Source of the DNA: Mesostigma viride
Taxonomy: Eukaryota > Streptophyta > Mesostigmatophyceae > Mesostigmatales > Mesostigmataceae
NCBI GenBank assembly: GCA_009746045.1
Contig: RPFO01001672.1
Span: 1 to 64,000, forward strand
Reading direction: 5' to 3'
DNA length: 64,000 nucleotides
In this document: piece after piece, positions 19,625 through 34,100 of the stretch
How the letters are laid out: each line of letters begins with the position of its first letter
Position numbering within the stretch: position 1 is the first letter of the stretch
Notes under the pieces: model-generated
What the model saw: the letters and a program-made list of their open reading frames with translations, nothing else
What the model was told of the DNA's origin: nothing
Database searches by the model: none
Translations under genes and position numbers: made by a program

Positions 19625-22600
19625 CTGGGGCCAGGGGGATGGCCAGTGACGGATGGATACAGGCACCAAGCACGACGCCCCTCAGGATGAGCCAACTTCA
19701 CCGTGTATGTAATCTCTTCTAAAGATCTCCATCGTTTTCCCGCGCATCTCCATCGTTTCCTGGGCAAGCGTGGGGAGACCTTGCCGCCAACTGCACATGC
19801 TGGGTTGTCTCTTGAGAAGCAACAGATCCCTAGTGGCCGTGCTACGTATAGGGCTCCTATCGGCCACCGTACATACTGTATCCGACCTACGATTGGTGTG
19901 CTATATATCAGACTGCTTTCGGCTGTGTCATGCCCCATGCCCAGGTCAAACAGTGGCGCCACGCCCCATGGCCAGCACACAGGATTGCATGATGTGTGTC
20001 TTGGCCAGCACAGGAGTGTCACGGTCCCTTTGTAGCGGCCCATGAAGGTAACGTGACTCACAAAGGCCACAAGGGCCAGCACACTAGGCTGGCATCTGGC
20101 TGCTGTCTGCTTTCCTTTCGGTAATCCAGCCCCCGAAATGATGACAAAGCCCACTGAAATGGCCACTCAAATGGGGACGAATCCCATAACTAGCCCTCCT
20201 AGAGGAGTTAGTCATGAGGCTGCCATCAAGTAACCTGAACCTGCAACAAGGCGGGGAAAGCGCTGACAACCAGCCAATCAGATGTACGGGGGCAGGCCGG
20301 TACTAGCGGTCCCTAAACAGCGCAAGAAGGCCATGCCAGGGGATGCTTCGCCGCACCAAGTCTCCAGCCATGATCCACATGAACCCTGGTAGTACCATCG
20401 GATGCCGCGTCGCTACCCCGCCAAGCACGCCAGTCCCACAAGGAGACGGATCGAGCCGGATCCGACCCCGCAGGGGACTCACATTGGTGGACTTGAGCAG
20501 CTGCAGGATGTAGCGAATCTGCCGCGCGAACGTTGGCTCGCTGCACACACACAACGTACAGGAAGGGGCCACATGCAGGGAGGGGGCCACGGACCACCAG
20601 GTAAGGGACGTGCCGTACATGGCACGAGGTGGCACCGAGATGAGCAGCACGTAGGACTGCGCTGGCTGGGAGCATACCGATGAGTGGCAAACACTGGTCA
20701 GACCATGTACAAGCTGCCAGACACACTCTTTATCTCGCCAGTTTCCTTGACTGCTGCCATGTAAGGCGATTGCAGCGAACGTAAGCTACCATGCTGGTGT
20801 GCGCAAAGAACAAGATGGCTGCCAAACAGGCATCGTCGTACCCATGTCTGGCCAGTGGCCACTGGGCATGCCGGCACTTGCCATATCTTGCCGATGAGAA
20901 CATGCCAGCACCGGAGCACTTGCCTTTTCTTGCCGATGAGCGACAGGATAGATTCGAGACCCATCTGCCACGCTTTCTCCCTGCAACAGGCGACGGTCGG
21001 TTCATGCGCACGTGATGCGGTTAGCACGTCAGCACCGGTGTCGTCTTGTTTCATGCTTGTGGCATCTTGTTTCATGCGTAGCCCAGTGCAGCAACTGCCA
21101 GGTCCAGTGTGCATGGACCTAGCCCATAATGCTGCCACCCATCACCCCCAACAAGGAAAGCCCAAACAAATGATAGCCAGAGAACCGGACAGGAAAATAA
21201 GGCACATCACACCTACACGGTGTTTTCAATCTACCGCCACCAGGCCTGCAAGCAATGCGCCATGGTTGGGCTGCCAGCAGATAGCCATGTAACCTCATCA
21301 CTCTTCAAGCGCAAGCACAAAATACATTTGTACACATTCACACATGCACAGAAGGTGCACGCGCATGCATGCATTGCCCGCACCCAGCAGATTAACGTGC
21401 ACGCGTGGGCTGGTAATGACAAACATGCACGTAGGCGCGCATGGCAGTGCTCATTTTAGCGTTGGCGCCGCCGGCGATGGCCGGTGGCGAGATGCTGGCC
21501 CTGGCAGGCCGGGAAAGTTGCCGGGGCGAGGCCTGCGCTCCGGCAGACCTCGAAGTGCCGGGCCGGCGAACCTGTGTGCTTAGGCCGGTACCCAAGCAGG
21601 TGACTCGTATCACTTTGGCGCTAGAAGTTCAGTGAGTTTACTGCACCTTCTTGTACGATCTACGACTTTGGTCACTTCTGACGGCTGACACCCAACATTG
21701 TGGCGAGCGCAAGGCAAACTTACGCTCAAAAAGACATTTTGGCAGAAAACAGGAGCTGCCATGGACCCTTGGGTGATCTCAGCGATGATGATAGCGAGGC
21801 GCCGGGAACCTGGAGGATGTCCCCGGCCGCCGGCTTCTGCGATTTGCTGCCGGCGCGGGCCCGGCTGTGCAAGAAAATCTAAAATGAGCACTGGCGCATG
21901 GCCCTCACCTGATGGCCGGTCGCTGCAGCACTGAGTACAACGTCCCGTTGACGTAGGCTCGCACCTGTCACGTACAAGGTACGGATCCAAAGGTTTCAGA
22001 AGGAGAGGTCCCAAAAATTTTATCCTTTAAAAGAGGAAGAGACGGTACAGATTTAGGATGACTTTCGAATACGCCCTCTGTGGCCTCCATAGGCGTCTCT
22101 CCAATCAGAACAGAATACAACGAGCGACAGGTAAACTCATAAAGGTCATGCACACGGTCCACAAAATGCCAAGAATGTGCAGATGGTTGCCAAGCACTCC
22201 CCTCTTGACCCCAAAAGACAGAAACTGGCAGGGACCAACCTAGCTAGCTGGTGGTTTGCCAGATCCAACGTGCTGCCGCAGAGCATTAGGTGGTAAGCCA
22301 CCCACCTGGGCATCTGTGCTCTCGAGGTACTCTTGCAAGACCGCCAGGATCTCCACCTGCAGGCCGGTGGTGGCGGTGGTTGTATTCACATCGGAATGCA
22401 TTCTTGGGAACATGCAGCTACTTGGGAACATGCAGCATGCCACACAGCTTTAGCTCCATACTTGGGAACATGCAGCATGCCACACAGCTTTAGCTCCCTG
22501 GCAATGCGCAACATGCAGACGACCGTAGCGGACCGATAGCGCGGACCTCCAGACGCAGTTTCCTTCGTGTGCTCACATGGTCTCGGCGACGGGAGAGCCA

Positions 22601-25155
22601 AGCATTATAACCCCCTGACCTGAAACTGATCTAGAAACCGATATAACACTGGTCTAATGACTGATCTAAAAACTGAACTCTAGAAAAAAAATTCAAACCA
22701 ACAAACAAACGAAAAGGCACATAGTGTCTCATGACAATACTGCAATGTTGACTATGACTATGCACGCAAGCGATTGCCCCAGGACAAAAGAAAAGGCACA
22801 TAATGTCTCATGACAATACTGCAATGTTGACTATGACTATGCACGCAAGCGATTGCCCCAGGACAAAAGAAAAGGCACATAATGTCTCATGACAATACTG
22901 CAATGTTGACTATGACTATGCACGCAAGCGATTGCCCCAGGACAAAGCACGTGACACCAGTGAAACTGGGGCAAAAAATGCGTATAGGTAAAAATTGGGG
23001 CAAAAAATGCGTTAAGGTAAGCATGGCATCTCTTGTTCTCCAACGTTTTACAATTGCAACCTGCAAGGGCTCCGGCACAGAAAACAGCATATCAGACTAG
23101 ACAGCAAGTACGCACGATCCACCATTCCAATAATACACTATTCCAATAATACACTATTCCAATAATACACTATTCCAATAATACACTATTCCAATAATAC
23201 ACTATTCCAATAATACACTATTCCAATAATACACTATTCCAATAATACACTATTCCAATAATACACTATTCCAATAATACACTATTCCTATAAAAAAATT
23301 CTTTGCACGTGCACTGGGAGATGTTACGTTGCTCTGCGCCACATCCCACAAAAATACCAAATATAAGGACAATTTACAAGTAACCGAGTAAATTACGACC
23401 AGATGAGCATGCACCTGTGGGTCCTCACACGCGATCTGGCCCGCCTGCCTGAGGCACAGGTTCATCAGCAGGGCCATGCCATACCTGGGCAAGAGCAGGC
23501 GAGGCAGGGATGACACACCCAACACATGCAATACAAAAGCACATGGCCCCACGTGGCATGAAACCCTCGCGCATATCACTCTCCAAGTCATGCCACGAAT
23601 ACTAGCATCATTGATAGGTCACCCCATTACATGACCCAATGTCAAGAGCGTCCATGGAGCCAAATGGGCGGATGATCCATGATATGCCACGGCATGGGTG
23701 CCGACAGTGCTGAGGCAGCCCACGATGTGAGAGGGGCATGCACTCAGATGCTTCGCGTAGCCAACCGCTCGGCTTCGGGCAGGCGGGAAACCACCGATCA
23801 CCAACCTGCCAGCTATATGCGAGATAGCTCTAATCGTTTGCAATCCAAAAGTGCACCAAAATGACTAGAGTGTTCAGCCCGTACACGCTCTGCCAATAAT
23901 CACCCCTACGGCAAGGGATGCATGGCCTGGAAACCCTGAGCCACATCCCAAGTTACAAGACACCTGGTGGTGCTGCCCTACACGATGTGTTGTGGTGATA
24001 TCGTGCCAGTACGTTACTGGGGCCCGCCACGGCGTACGTAGCTGTATTGTGGCTTGAGAGGATATGTGGGCATTTATGCACAGAGCGTGGGCAGGATCCG
24101 ACTTCAGCAGCTGGTGCCAGCAGGGTTCAACTTAGAATGACCCTACCAGCTGCTGCAGTGGCAAGCGAGCTGTCCCCATAAAACCCATCCCTGGTCACAC
24201 TTGAAGGTGACCTTGGTGTTGAGCCCACTCCTGATCACACTCACTTGATGGTGACCTTGGTGTTGAGCCCACTCCTGATCACACTCACTTGATGGTGACC
24301 TTGGTGTTGAGCCCACTCCTGATCACACTCACTTGATGGTGACCTTGGTGTTGAGCCCACTCCTGATCACACTCACTTGATGGTGACCTTGGTGTTGAGC
24401 CCACTCCTGATCACACTCACTTGATGGTGACCTTGGTGTTGAAGTCGGGGTACCGCAGGATGTCGGCCACAAGCGGGATCACCTGGGGCAGGCTCACACA
24501 GACCGGGTGCCGCCGGTGGGCCACGCAGCGATGGACCACAAGGCACGCTCCAGAATGTCAGTAGCAGCACTGAAACCGACAATCACCTCTATGTATTATT
24601 TGCCTATGACGGTATAACCGCACGTGTCCGATGCCTCGACAAATTCACCCACTTACCCTTGAGGTCTCCAGCACACATACAACGACATACTAGACGCATG
24701 GGAGGAAGCGGGGTGAGACCGGAGAGGCAGCGTAAAATCAAAAGCCTGAATGCCGGCCAGGTGGGGTCTGGAAGGGGTGGAGAAGACAGAGGAGCGAGTA
24801 AGTGCGTACTGCAGACTGCTATGAGGGGAGGTGGGCAAGGGAGGCCATGAAAAGAACGATCGGAACCATAAGAATAGCGCTCATGCAAATCCAATCTTGT
24901 CAGCCTTAGAATCCCTTACCCTAGCATAGACGTTTCCCCCTAATATTACCACGAGCACTTCACCCGAGCATACTCACCCAGGGTTGCATGACCCAGAGGC
25001 TGGGCTTTGCTGATAAAACAAACAGAACAATCACCCGTTACATACCTCGCTATTGCCCCCCCCCTCCCCCCCCTCCCCCTTCCATCACACGTTACTCCGA
25101 AAACTCAACCCTCAACCCCCCTCACCGCCTAAGCCACCAATCCACAAGCCAGCTG

Positions 25156-25189
<34 letters not shown>

Positions 25190-28100
25190 CGCCATTCACT
25201 CTCACAGCCAGGGATAGAAACATAGAACCAGCTACACGAAGAGTCCCCAAGAAGAACATGCCATTCCCCAGAGCAGCATGCCCACATATGTTCCCTCCTT
25301 TGCGCTGGCGGTCCAAGCCTGCAGAGAAAATTCCACCATCGCCACCGCAGGCCTGCCAGCCACGCAGGGTGTGCACGCTGACCTTGAGTCGAATGAGCAT
25401 CAGCTGTGCCTTTGTGCGCAACGTCAGCTTCTGCAGCGTGGCCAACACCTGGCGCCACGTGGCATGACAGGAGAACGCATGGGGAGGCGATGGGAGGCCT
25501 TGGCATCATGTGCAAGGCGAGGGAAGAACGTTCGAGAGGGAACGCGCTGGATGAGCGACGGCAGGCAAGGGTGATGCACACGCACCCCGGAGAGATTGTA
25601 CTTTGTGGAAGATTGGCCCACTGTACGGTCTAAAAGAAGCCGGAGTCCATGCAGAACAAAAACACCACGGTACAAGCAGACTGCCCACCAAGCAAACTGC
25701 TGACTTGCTGCGCAGAGGGACTCGCGTGCCTCATTACATGGTGTGACTTGGTTACAGCAGAGAAATCCAAACCAGACGTAAGACTATGCGGGCATCCCAT
25801 ATCCGCCCGCACAAAGCAAACACAGGATGATTGAAATGGCGAAACCCGAGCAGTAGCATACAGCGCATGCCTCATACGGGAAACTTGAACGGTGGCCCAC
25901 TGCGATATGAAGTATGTGATGGAAACATTCGGACCAAGCACAATCCTCGTATCGGGCTTCTATGTTATTGCTGGAGACATAGCCATCGCAGGAGCACGTG
26001 CCTGCCTCCTTAGGGATGTATCCTCGGTTTCCTTGGCCATCACGCTGCACAGGATTTCGGCACACGCTTCCGAGGCACCCAGCAGGTACCTGCAAAGACG
26101 AAAATGCACCGTGGTTTGTGCCCACACACAACAGGCATATACCCAGAATGTCAGCTGCTCAAGAGAGAACCGAAAAAGCTATTTATGCCCACAATAGACG
26201 ACTAGGTGCATGCCTGTGTCTCGCATGGGACATGGGAATCCCCTCACGCCTGTGTCGACAAGTGGGTGAGATTCCATCCCCAATCGTTTCCCACAAAGTT
26301 TCCCACCAGGCCCAAAATACTTGTGGAATGGACTTCGTTGAGACGTGTTCCAGGACTTGCGATGGACTGCAAGGAAAGAGACCGGTGCCAGGAAAGAAAC
26401 ATGTGACTTCAGCAACAGCATCTCGAGCCCGGACTCACGTGCGGCCGATGGAATACGACGCCAGCACATTCAACAGCCGCGCCAACGCCAGGCGCACGGC
26501 GGGGTCCTCATGCGCAAACAACGCCCTCAGGATACTCCCAGGCCCGCCGGCGCCAGCATTACCATCACCAAGTGTCGCCGCCGCAGTGTCAGGGGAAAGC
26601 CCCAGCAGGTCGCACACATGGAACCCGTGCAGCACGCGCCTGCGCAGGGGCAGCACACAGAGACAACTTAACTAGAAAATTTTGTCTGATGTTCGAAAGA
26701 GAATTCTGTCATGGAAATGCAGGTATGACCGCCGCTGGAGGCTATACCACTGAAGTTAGCAAACTGCGTTGGAAGCACCCTGGTCGTACACCCAGGAGCC
26801 ATGCCAAGGCATGGATAAGAAGCTGACAATTTCCTGCCTTTAGCTGTGAACTCCAAGATCCAACAAACAGGGGCATGTGCGGGAACTCATTGAGTATGTC
26901 CGAAAGTGCAGTACTTCCTGAAAGATCCAAAAGAAAAATTCTTTAGATGAGACGGTCACGTGCGACGGGTGTGAGACGGTGGAGCAGTTGTCAAGGACAA
27001 AATGCTTCCCCTGCTTCAGAAATGATTGCCAAGGACAAAATACTCCCCTATGTCAGTCCACATATAAACCACAACAATCGGGCATGACCTAGTTCAGTCT
27101 AGTGGGCCGACTAGCAAACCTGATTGCTGGAACTTGGCAATCCTGAGGACTTGCACGCAAAGTGCCGGGTACCGCAGCACAAAGTGCCCAAAACGCTAAT
27201 TCACACTGTTTAAGCTTGCAGCTCACCTTCGGGCTTCCCCGTCCTTTGCTGTGACTATCACTCTCGATCGCAGAGCCTGCCAAAGCCACACGTTCCAGGA
27301 ATGGCAAAGGGAAGCAGATAAACTAAACGACCAAAGTGAGAAAGATAAGGAACCAAACAAAGACAGAGCGACCCATTCGTTAAATGCCAGCCGTCGGCAC
27401 CTTGCTCCCCAACTCTGCGCATAGAAGCTGTTAAGATGTTATGCAGGGTACGGTAGAGGGCATGAGCAAGTTGCACCACATCTCCATTTCTCAATACTCC
27501 AACGGGGGAAAAGGGGTGGAGGGGGAGAGACCGGGCAGACAGTTTGCGAAATCCCAGATTAAATCCGCCGCGTGTCGGGGTCCACATCCAACGCGACACT
27601 CTGTGATGATCTCATGTGCCACATTACTTCCTCACACCAGACACTGTGCTGGAACAATGCACGGGTACCCTGGCGCAATAGGCATTGCCGAAACAGCATG
27701 CCCTCCTGGTGTGCTTCCATGTGACTACTGCACTCGAGTGATCCCCTCGAAAAATCAAGTAGGCGTTTTTTTGTGTGAGGCACAGTGACAACCTTGATGT
27801 CATGTGTACAACCTACAGCCTGGACTTTGCCTTGAGACCAAAAAAACAGAAGTTATCCTTTCAACAAGGCTTAATCAACCGCTTTACTAGGCAGCATTGT
27901 TACGAGGCGTTGAATTCTGCTTTTTTGAGGTGCTGCTGCATACGCACCTCAAGCAAGCGGCGCACATGGCTGGCAGGGCATGTTAACAGAGCCACCCGAA
28001 TCTTGGGATAGTCCAGAGGTGCCTGCAGATGTCACCCACACAGTTTGATACACCCATCATAAGGGCAGTTGCATACAGCATGTGAAACCAAATGCGATCC

Positions 28101-31100
28101 TCGGGAAATTGCCCCAAGCCGTTGAATAACATAATGACGTCTGCAAAAATAATTATGGCTGCATTGTAGCATCCAAGAAACAAGTATGCAAGAACACAAG
28201 GAGCTTTCATGAAAAAGCCAGCAAGCATGAAATGATGGACATGTTGGCGCATGTCCTCATCATCCACCCTGTTCTCATAGCCCCCAATTTCCGCCATTTC
28301 AAATTCCTTTTCCCCCTTTACTTCCCCTGCCCCGTCCCCTGCCCTTCCTTCATAATGCCCAGCCTTAAAACATACTACTATAACTTTAAGGGCCGGGCAA
28401 TCCATGCCAGGTGAAACATGGAGGACCCTGCTGAGTAACAAGGACCCTGCTATCCAGCCACTCGTCAGGTGGCTCCAGGCACCACCAACCCTACTGAGCA
28501 GCCATGAAAAACGTGATCAGAAAATTGCGATAATACCGAAAACTTTGGGACTTGGATGAGAAGCAGCGTGTTGTAGTATCACAGAAGTTAATCTCCATTG
28601 TGATGGAAAACTACTTCTCTCAACACCTTTTCGATACCGTGACTGCTACCAAGTTTGTTTCCACAACACGGTAGGATGCAGACAGTGAGTGAAAGAACCC
28701 GCAACCTCAGCACAGCGGGCTGTTTCTCACAGCTGGAAAGCTTGCTAGGGATCGCTTGACTCACCAAGTCTGTTGAGGAGGCCACAGGGGGGTGCACCGG
28801 CGTCGTCGGCCTGTCGAATACAACGCTCTCCCTGAGCTGCGGCAACCAGAGACCAAAGCGTAAGAAGCCAACATGTTAGAACGAAAAATACTCGTATCAG
28901 AGTAAAGCCTGAAAAATAAAACATGACATGTACTACACAGCGGCATGAACGAGTGCAGGACACGAAATGCCCTTTCTACCTCTCACCCGAATCTCCCCCA
29001 GCCCCCCGGGCCTTAGCACCCACGATGCCTCCCTTCGCCTCTCCTACCAGAGGGGGGTTGGACTCCAAGCTTTTCTTTGGTCCCACATTACTTCCAGAGC
29101 ATTCCCATTTACATACAGCTTACCACACTCCCTTTATCCCCATGCATACGAGGCTTACCACGCTCTCTCTATCCCCATGCATAGGAGGCTTACCACACTC
29201 TCTTCATCCCCATGCATACGAGGCTTACCACACTCTCTTCATCCCCATGCATAGGAGGCTTACCACGCTCTCTTCATCCCCATGCATAGGAGGCTTACCA
29301 CGCTCTCTTTATCCCCATGCTCAGGAGGCTTACCACACTCTCTTCATCCCCACGCACAGGAGGCTTACCACACTCTCTTTATCCCCATGCACAGGAGGCT
29401 TACCACACTCTCTTCATCCCCATGCACAGGAGGCTTACCACGCTCTCTTCATCCCCATGCATAGGAGGCTTACCACGCTCTCTCTATCCCCATGCACAGG
29501 AGGCTTACCACGCTCTCTTCATCCCCATGCACAGGAGGCTTACCACGCTCTCTTCATCCCCATGCACAGGAGGCTTACCACTCTCTCTTCATCCCCATGC
29601 ACAGGAGGCTTACCACGCTCTCTTCATCCCCATGCATAGGAGGCTTACCACGCTCTCTTAATCCCCATGCACAGGAGGCTTACCACGCTCTCTTCATCCC
29701 CATGCATAGGAGGCTTACCACGCTCTCTCTATCCCCATGCACAGGAGGCTTACCACGCTCTCTCTATCCCCATGCACAGGAGGCTTACCACGCTCTCTTC
29801 ATCCCCATGCACAGGAGGCTTACCACGCTCTCTTCATCCCCATGCATAGGAGGCTTACCACGCTCTCTCTATCCCCATGCTCAGGAGGCTTACCACACTC
29901 TCTTCATCCCCATGCACAGGAGGCTTACCACGCTCTCTTAATCCCCATGCACAGGAGGCTTACCACGCTCTCTTCATCCCCATGCATAGGAGGCTTACCA
30001 CGCTCTCTCTATCCCCATGCACAGGAGGCTTACCACGCTCTCTTCATCCCCATGCACAGGAGGCTTACCACACTCTCTTCATCCCCATGCACAGGAGGCT
30101 TACCACGCTCTCTTCATCCCCATGCACAGGAGGCTTACCACGCTCTCTTCATCCCCATGCACAGGAGGCTTACCACGCTCTCTTCATCCCCATGCACAGG
30201 AGGCTTACCACGCTCTCTTCATCCCCATGCACAGGAGGCTTACCACGCTCTCTTCATCCCCATGCACAGGAGGCTTACCACACTCTCTGTACTCAGGAGA
30301 CTCGCAAAAGAGTCACGGACATCGGTAGCTGACGCGGCAACCACCGATTGCAGCCGACCGGTGGCGCCCTCCTTGCCCAGTCGGCTCATGACAGAACCCG
30401 GCAAGCCGCCATGCAGCCCTTTCCGGGCATCCAGGGGAGGCATCCCTGCCTGCTCCCGGCATGAGATAAAGACGGGGGTGGAGGGGGAATGCAGCCGAGA
30501 GGACGTGGGCACAGCAAAAGGTTGAGGGGCGAGGGAAAATATGCAAGCTCGCCGCTGGAGTGTTCATCCGTGCAATAACTGTGCAATAACTGTGCGCTAA
30601 TCCTGCAACACATCGGGGGAGGGGCTAGCGACAGAATCCCAGCTAAAGCCACAGAGCATCTGCAGGACAAGCAAAGAGCAACGAGCATATCCTTGACAGA
30701 GCCATGAAGGCAGGCAACGCACAGGCCCAGTGCCAGTGCGAGTCACGGTGAATCGTTTTCATCCCAGCGTGTGCCTTAATACCTTACAAAGCAATGATGC
30801 AAACATAAGGCATATACATTAACCACACTTGTAACCCACTGGTGCCATACTAGTACAATAATACTATACAATAATAAACTATTGCACAAAACCCACTGCT
30901 GGCAACATACACAAGGGACTATGGAACCCTATGGCAGGTAGAAAATACCCCGAATTATATGTGAGCAGGTCTTCCCTGCTGCCGGTCGCTAAAGAAGACT
31001 CCCGCCCTGCACTGCTATTTAGTGGGCAACGAACAGGAATTAATTAATGCATAACGCACCTTTCTGGCCTGTGGCGGTGTCGTGCTCAGCGGCGGTGACG

Positions 31101-34100
31101 CCAGGCGGTCATCCGAGGCCATGGAGCGGGACCCATGGGATGGGGAACCTGCGCGGCCGCCTTTCCTGCCGATGCCAAGGCTGTAAATCATAAGCACAGG
31201 GCAAGGAAGGGGCAGAGGGGGATGGGGAATGAGAACGATACGGTTGGACACGCGAATGACATATAGGCGATTAGCATGGCAGATAGGCTATTAGCATGGC
31301 AGATAGGCAGAGGGGGATGGGGATGAGAACGATACGGTTGGACACGCGAATGACATATAGGCGATTAGCATGGCAGATAGGCTATTAGCATGGCAGATAG
31401 GCAGAGGGGGATGGGGATGAGAGCGATACGGTTGGACAAGCGAATGACATACAGGCGATTAGCATGGCAGATAGGCTATTAGCATGGCAGATAGGCTATT
31501 AGCATGGCAGATAGGCTATTAGCATGGCAGATAGGCTATTAGCATACAATGCCATGCCTGGGTCACGTCAAGCTCTGCGGGGCCCTATGCTGCGGGCCAG
31601 TAGCTGGGGCGATGATCGCAGCGTCTGGCGGTGCTCCGAACCTCAAAATGGACACCTTTGACCGCTGGGACTTCATTTAATAAGATATTACAGCTCGTAA
31701 CTGCGTTAACCACTGGCAATCGTCGTTGCTATGAGCGCGGATGTTGGCTATGCAACCTTGCTTGCATCCACACCATAAAGGCCTCCACCTGGATGCTAGA
31801 CTTGTGTGTTAGCCATGGGATCCTTTCGTGCAGAATAACACATGGATCTGCTGCCTGCGCGCTCAGAGCCATGCTGTTGCGACATGCTGTTAAGTAAAAT
31901 ATTATACATTCCTTAACGCAAAAGCTATACCCTTGCACATCATGGCTTTTTGTCCCCAGCGAGCCTCACACAAAAACGTGTACGCCAGGCAGGGGCAGGG
32001 GCCTACCTCGAATCAATAGCATTTGCCGCATATGGCCCTTCTGCCCGCAGGAACTGTTGCACCTGCTCGTCCCCTACATCCTGTGAGGGTGGGAGGGTAA
32101 AAACAAAACAGATGAATCATGACTGTGGTAGATAAGCAAACAAGTGCATGAGGGTAAAAACAAAACAGATGAATAATGACTGCGGTAGATAAGCAAACAA
32201 GTGCATGAGGGTAAAAACAAAACAGATGAATCATGACTGTGGTAGATAAGCAAACAAGTGCATGAGGGTAAAAACAAAACAGATGAATAATGACTGCGGT
32301 AGATAAGCAAACAAGTGCATGAGGGTAAAAACAAAACAGATGAATAATGACTGTGGTAGATAAGCAAACAAGTGCATGAGGGTAAAAACAAAACAGATGA
32401 ATAATGACTGTGGTAGATAAGCAAACAAGTGCATGGTGGAGCGGTTCAGAGAGACTGGGGCTGGGCCTATGCCGACCACCAAGTGACATCGTCAAACACA
32501 TTCATGGCCGGCAGGGGCAGGCATGCACATTCTGTGTTGCTGCCATCAAGGAATGGCGACAAAGCTGCAAGCGGTCGACGCACGAACATGCTGTGTGTCG
32601 CGTGCAACTATGCATCCAGGTGCGCATCGTCAGCAGATCGCAGATCAGGGTGCAAGAAGCAGGTAGAAGGTGACCGAGTTTAGATACTAGTACAACGTTA
32701 TCTACAAACTAGTACGTAAACGGGGTGAGGGTGGGATGGGTGCGATTTGACTGGAACACTTGAGGAGGGGCGGATGCATTCATGGCATGGGGTACTGGCC
32801 CAGGAACTGGCCCATAAATAAGCCGCCATCCCACCCGTTCACAGCCGTTGTTAGCCAGAGGCATGCGAAAACAGACAAAAGGGCAGAGGGGGGATACGCG
32901 GCCTCCTTTCGGGATGCATGGGACGCTATGATGAGAACGACAGGTGTCACGCTGGCCAGCATGCCGCCACCAGGATGCCAAGCTTACACTATCCGCCACG
33001 CTCATACGAGTGGGTGACCGGTACTGCGGCGACCCGGATGCCATCGGTGGCGAGGACGCGCCATTCATGGCCACCGGCCTGGAGATGTAGCTCTCGTACA
33101 TGGTGTACAGTTTCGGGCGCGGCAGCTGGCGTTGCGTCGAAGGAGTGAACCACAAGCGGGGAAGGCAGCCGGATACAAATTATGGCAAGGCGTTAGACTG
33201 ACGATGAATCCCTGGAATACAGGCCCGGTCCGCTTCTGACGTCGTGATCACAGCTTGGCAACCTCGGAGTGGGAGTTGGGTGCGTAAATGATACGTAGAC
33301 ACCACGACGGACGGTAAGTTGGGAGTTGGGTGCGCAAATATATGTAGCCACCACATTCCCAGAGATGGCTATACAGGGAAGCGAGGAACCGGGGGCACAG
33401 GGTCTTGATGGGGCATAAGAGCTTGATGGGGCTGTTTCTGGGGCTCCAGCACAAACGCAAGCGCATTGCCTGTAGCGTTCTCCATAAGAGTGTTGGCACA
33501 TGTTCTGAAAGCCAGGAGCTAGGAACTTTACTGCGGCCGTTATGGAACTCTGCAGGCAGTGTGCCTCCAGCACTGGCTGTGACGGTGTGGTCAGTGGTAT
33601 CACAAAATTCGCCTCGCCAGAACCAACTATGCCAGTGATAAGGATATGACACACCCTGACAACTGTGACTTGCCGTCTTATCAATGAGAAGATCATATGC
33701 TTCAAATCTAAACAATGAATACATTTCAAATGTGCACACTCCATCCCTGCTTCGAGCAAGCCAGCGACCCACGCATGGCCGTTGATGCCTCCTCAGCCTT
33801 GTCCAACGCCGACATGCTGCACCTGGCCAGGTCAACGGAAGGCCCTGCTTCTACCAAACTTCACAGTCAAACGCAGGCTCTGTGCCTTTGACAGCTGGAC
33901 AGCCATCAAGGATGACACAACTAATTTGCAGAGGATAATATGGGTGCAGAGGAAGCAGGTCCCATGCCGTACCTCTCGAGGGACGCTGGCCATGAACATT
34001 TCCAGCCGCAGGCGCTGCCCGGACACCCAGTCAGGATCAAAGAGTGCCTGTGATGGGTGGGGGATACGAGGGAAAGCAAGCGGGAAAGCAGCCGTAAATA

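Noticed and set aside
21799-21869. Extra armc9 exon (SRARAGSKSQKPAAG)
   Set aside because: It lies wholly inside the hAT-like MITE, and exon 20924-20980 joins directly in phase with the expected family sequence; kept only as a possible exonisation.
27983-28441. 152-codon minus-strand frame with hydrophobic stretches
   Set aside because: Open by chance in an armc9 intron; it matches no ARMC9 segment and has no fitting splice sites.
28923-30525. Overlapping plus-strand frames of repeated His/Arg/Leu/Ser peptides
   Set aside because: They come from the 35-bp minisatellite, whose unit is not a multiple of three and lacks stops; the real signal is the armc9 donor on the other strand.
32074-32501. 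Hydrophobic minus-strand frames (CLLIYHSHYSSVLFLPS-type repeats)
   Set aside because: Translation of the 57-bp intronic minisatellite.
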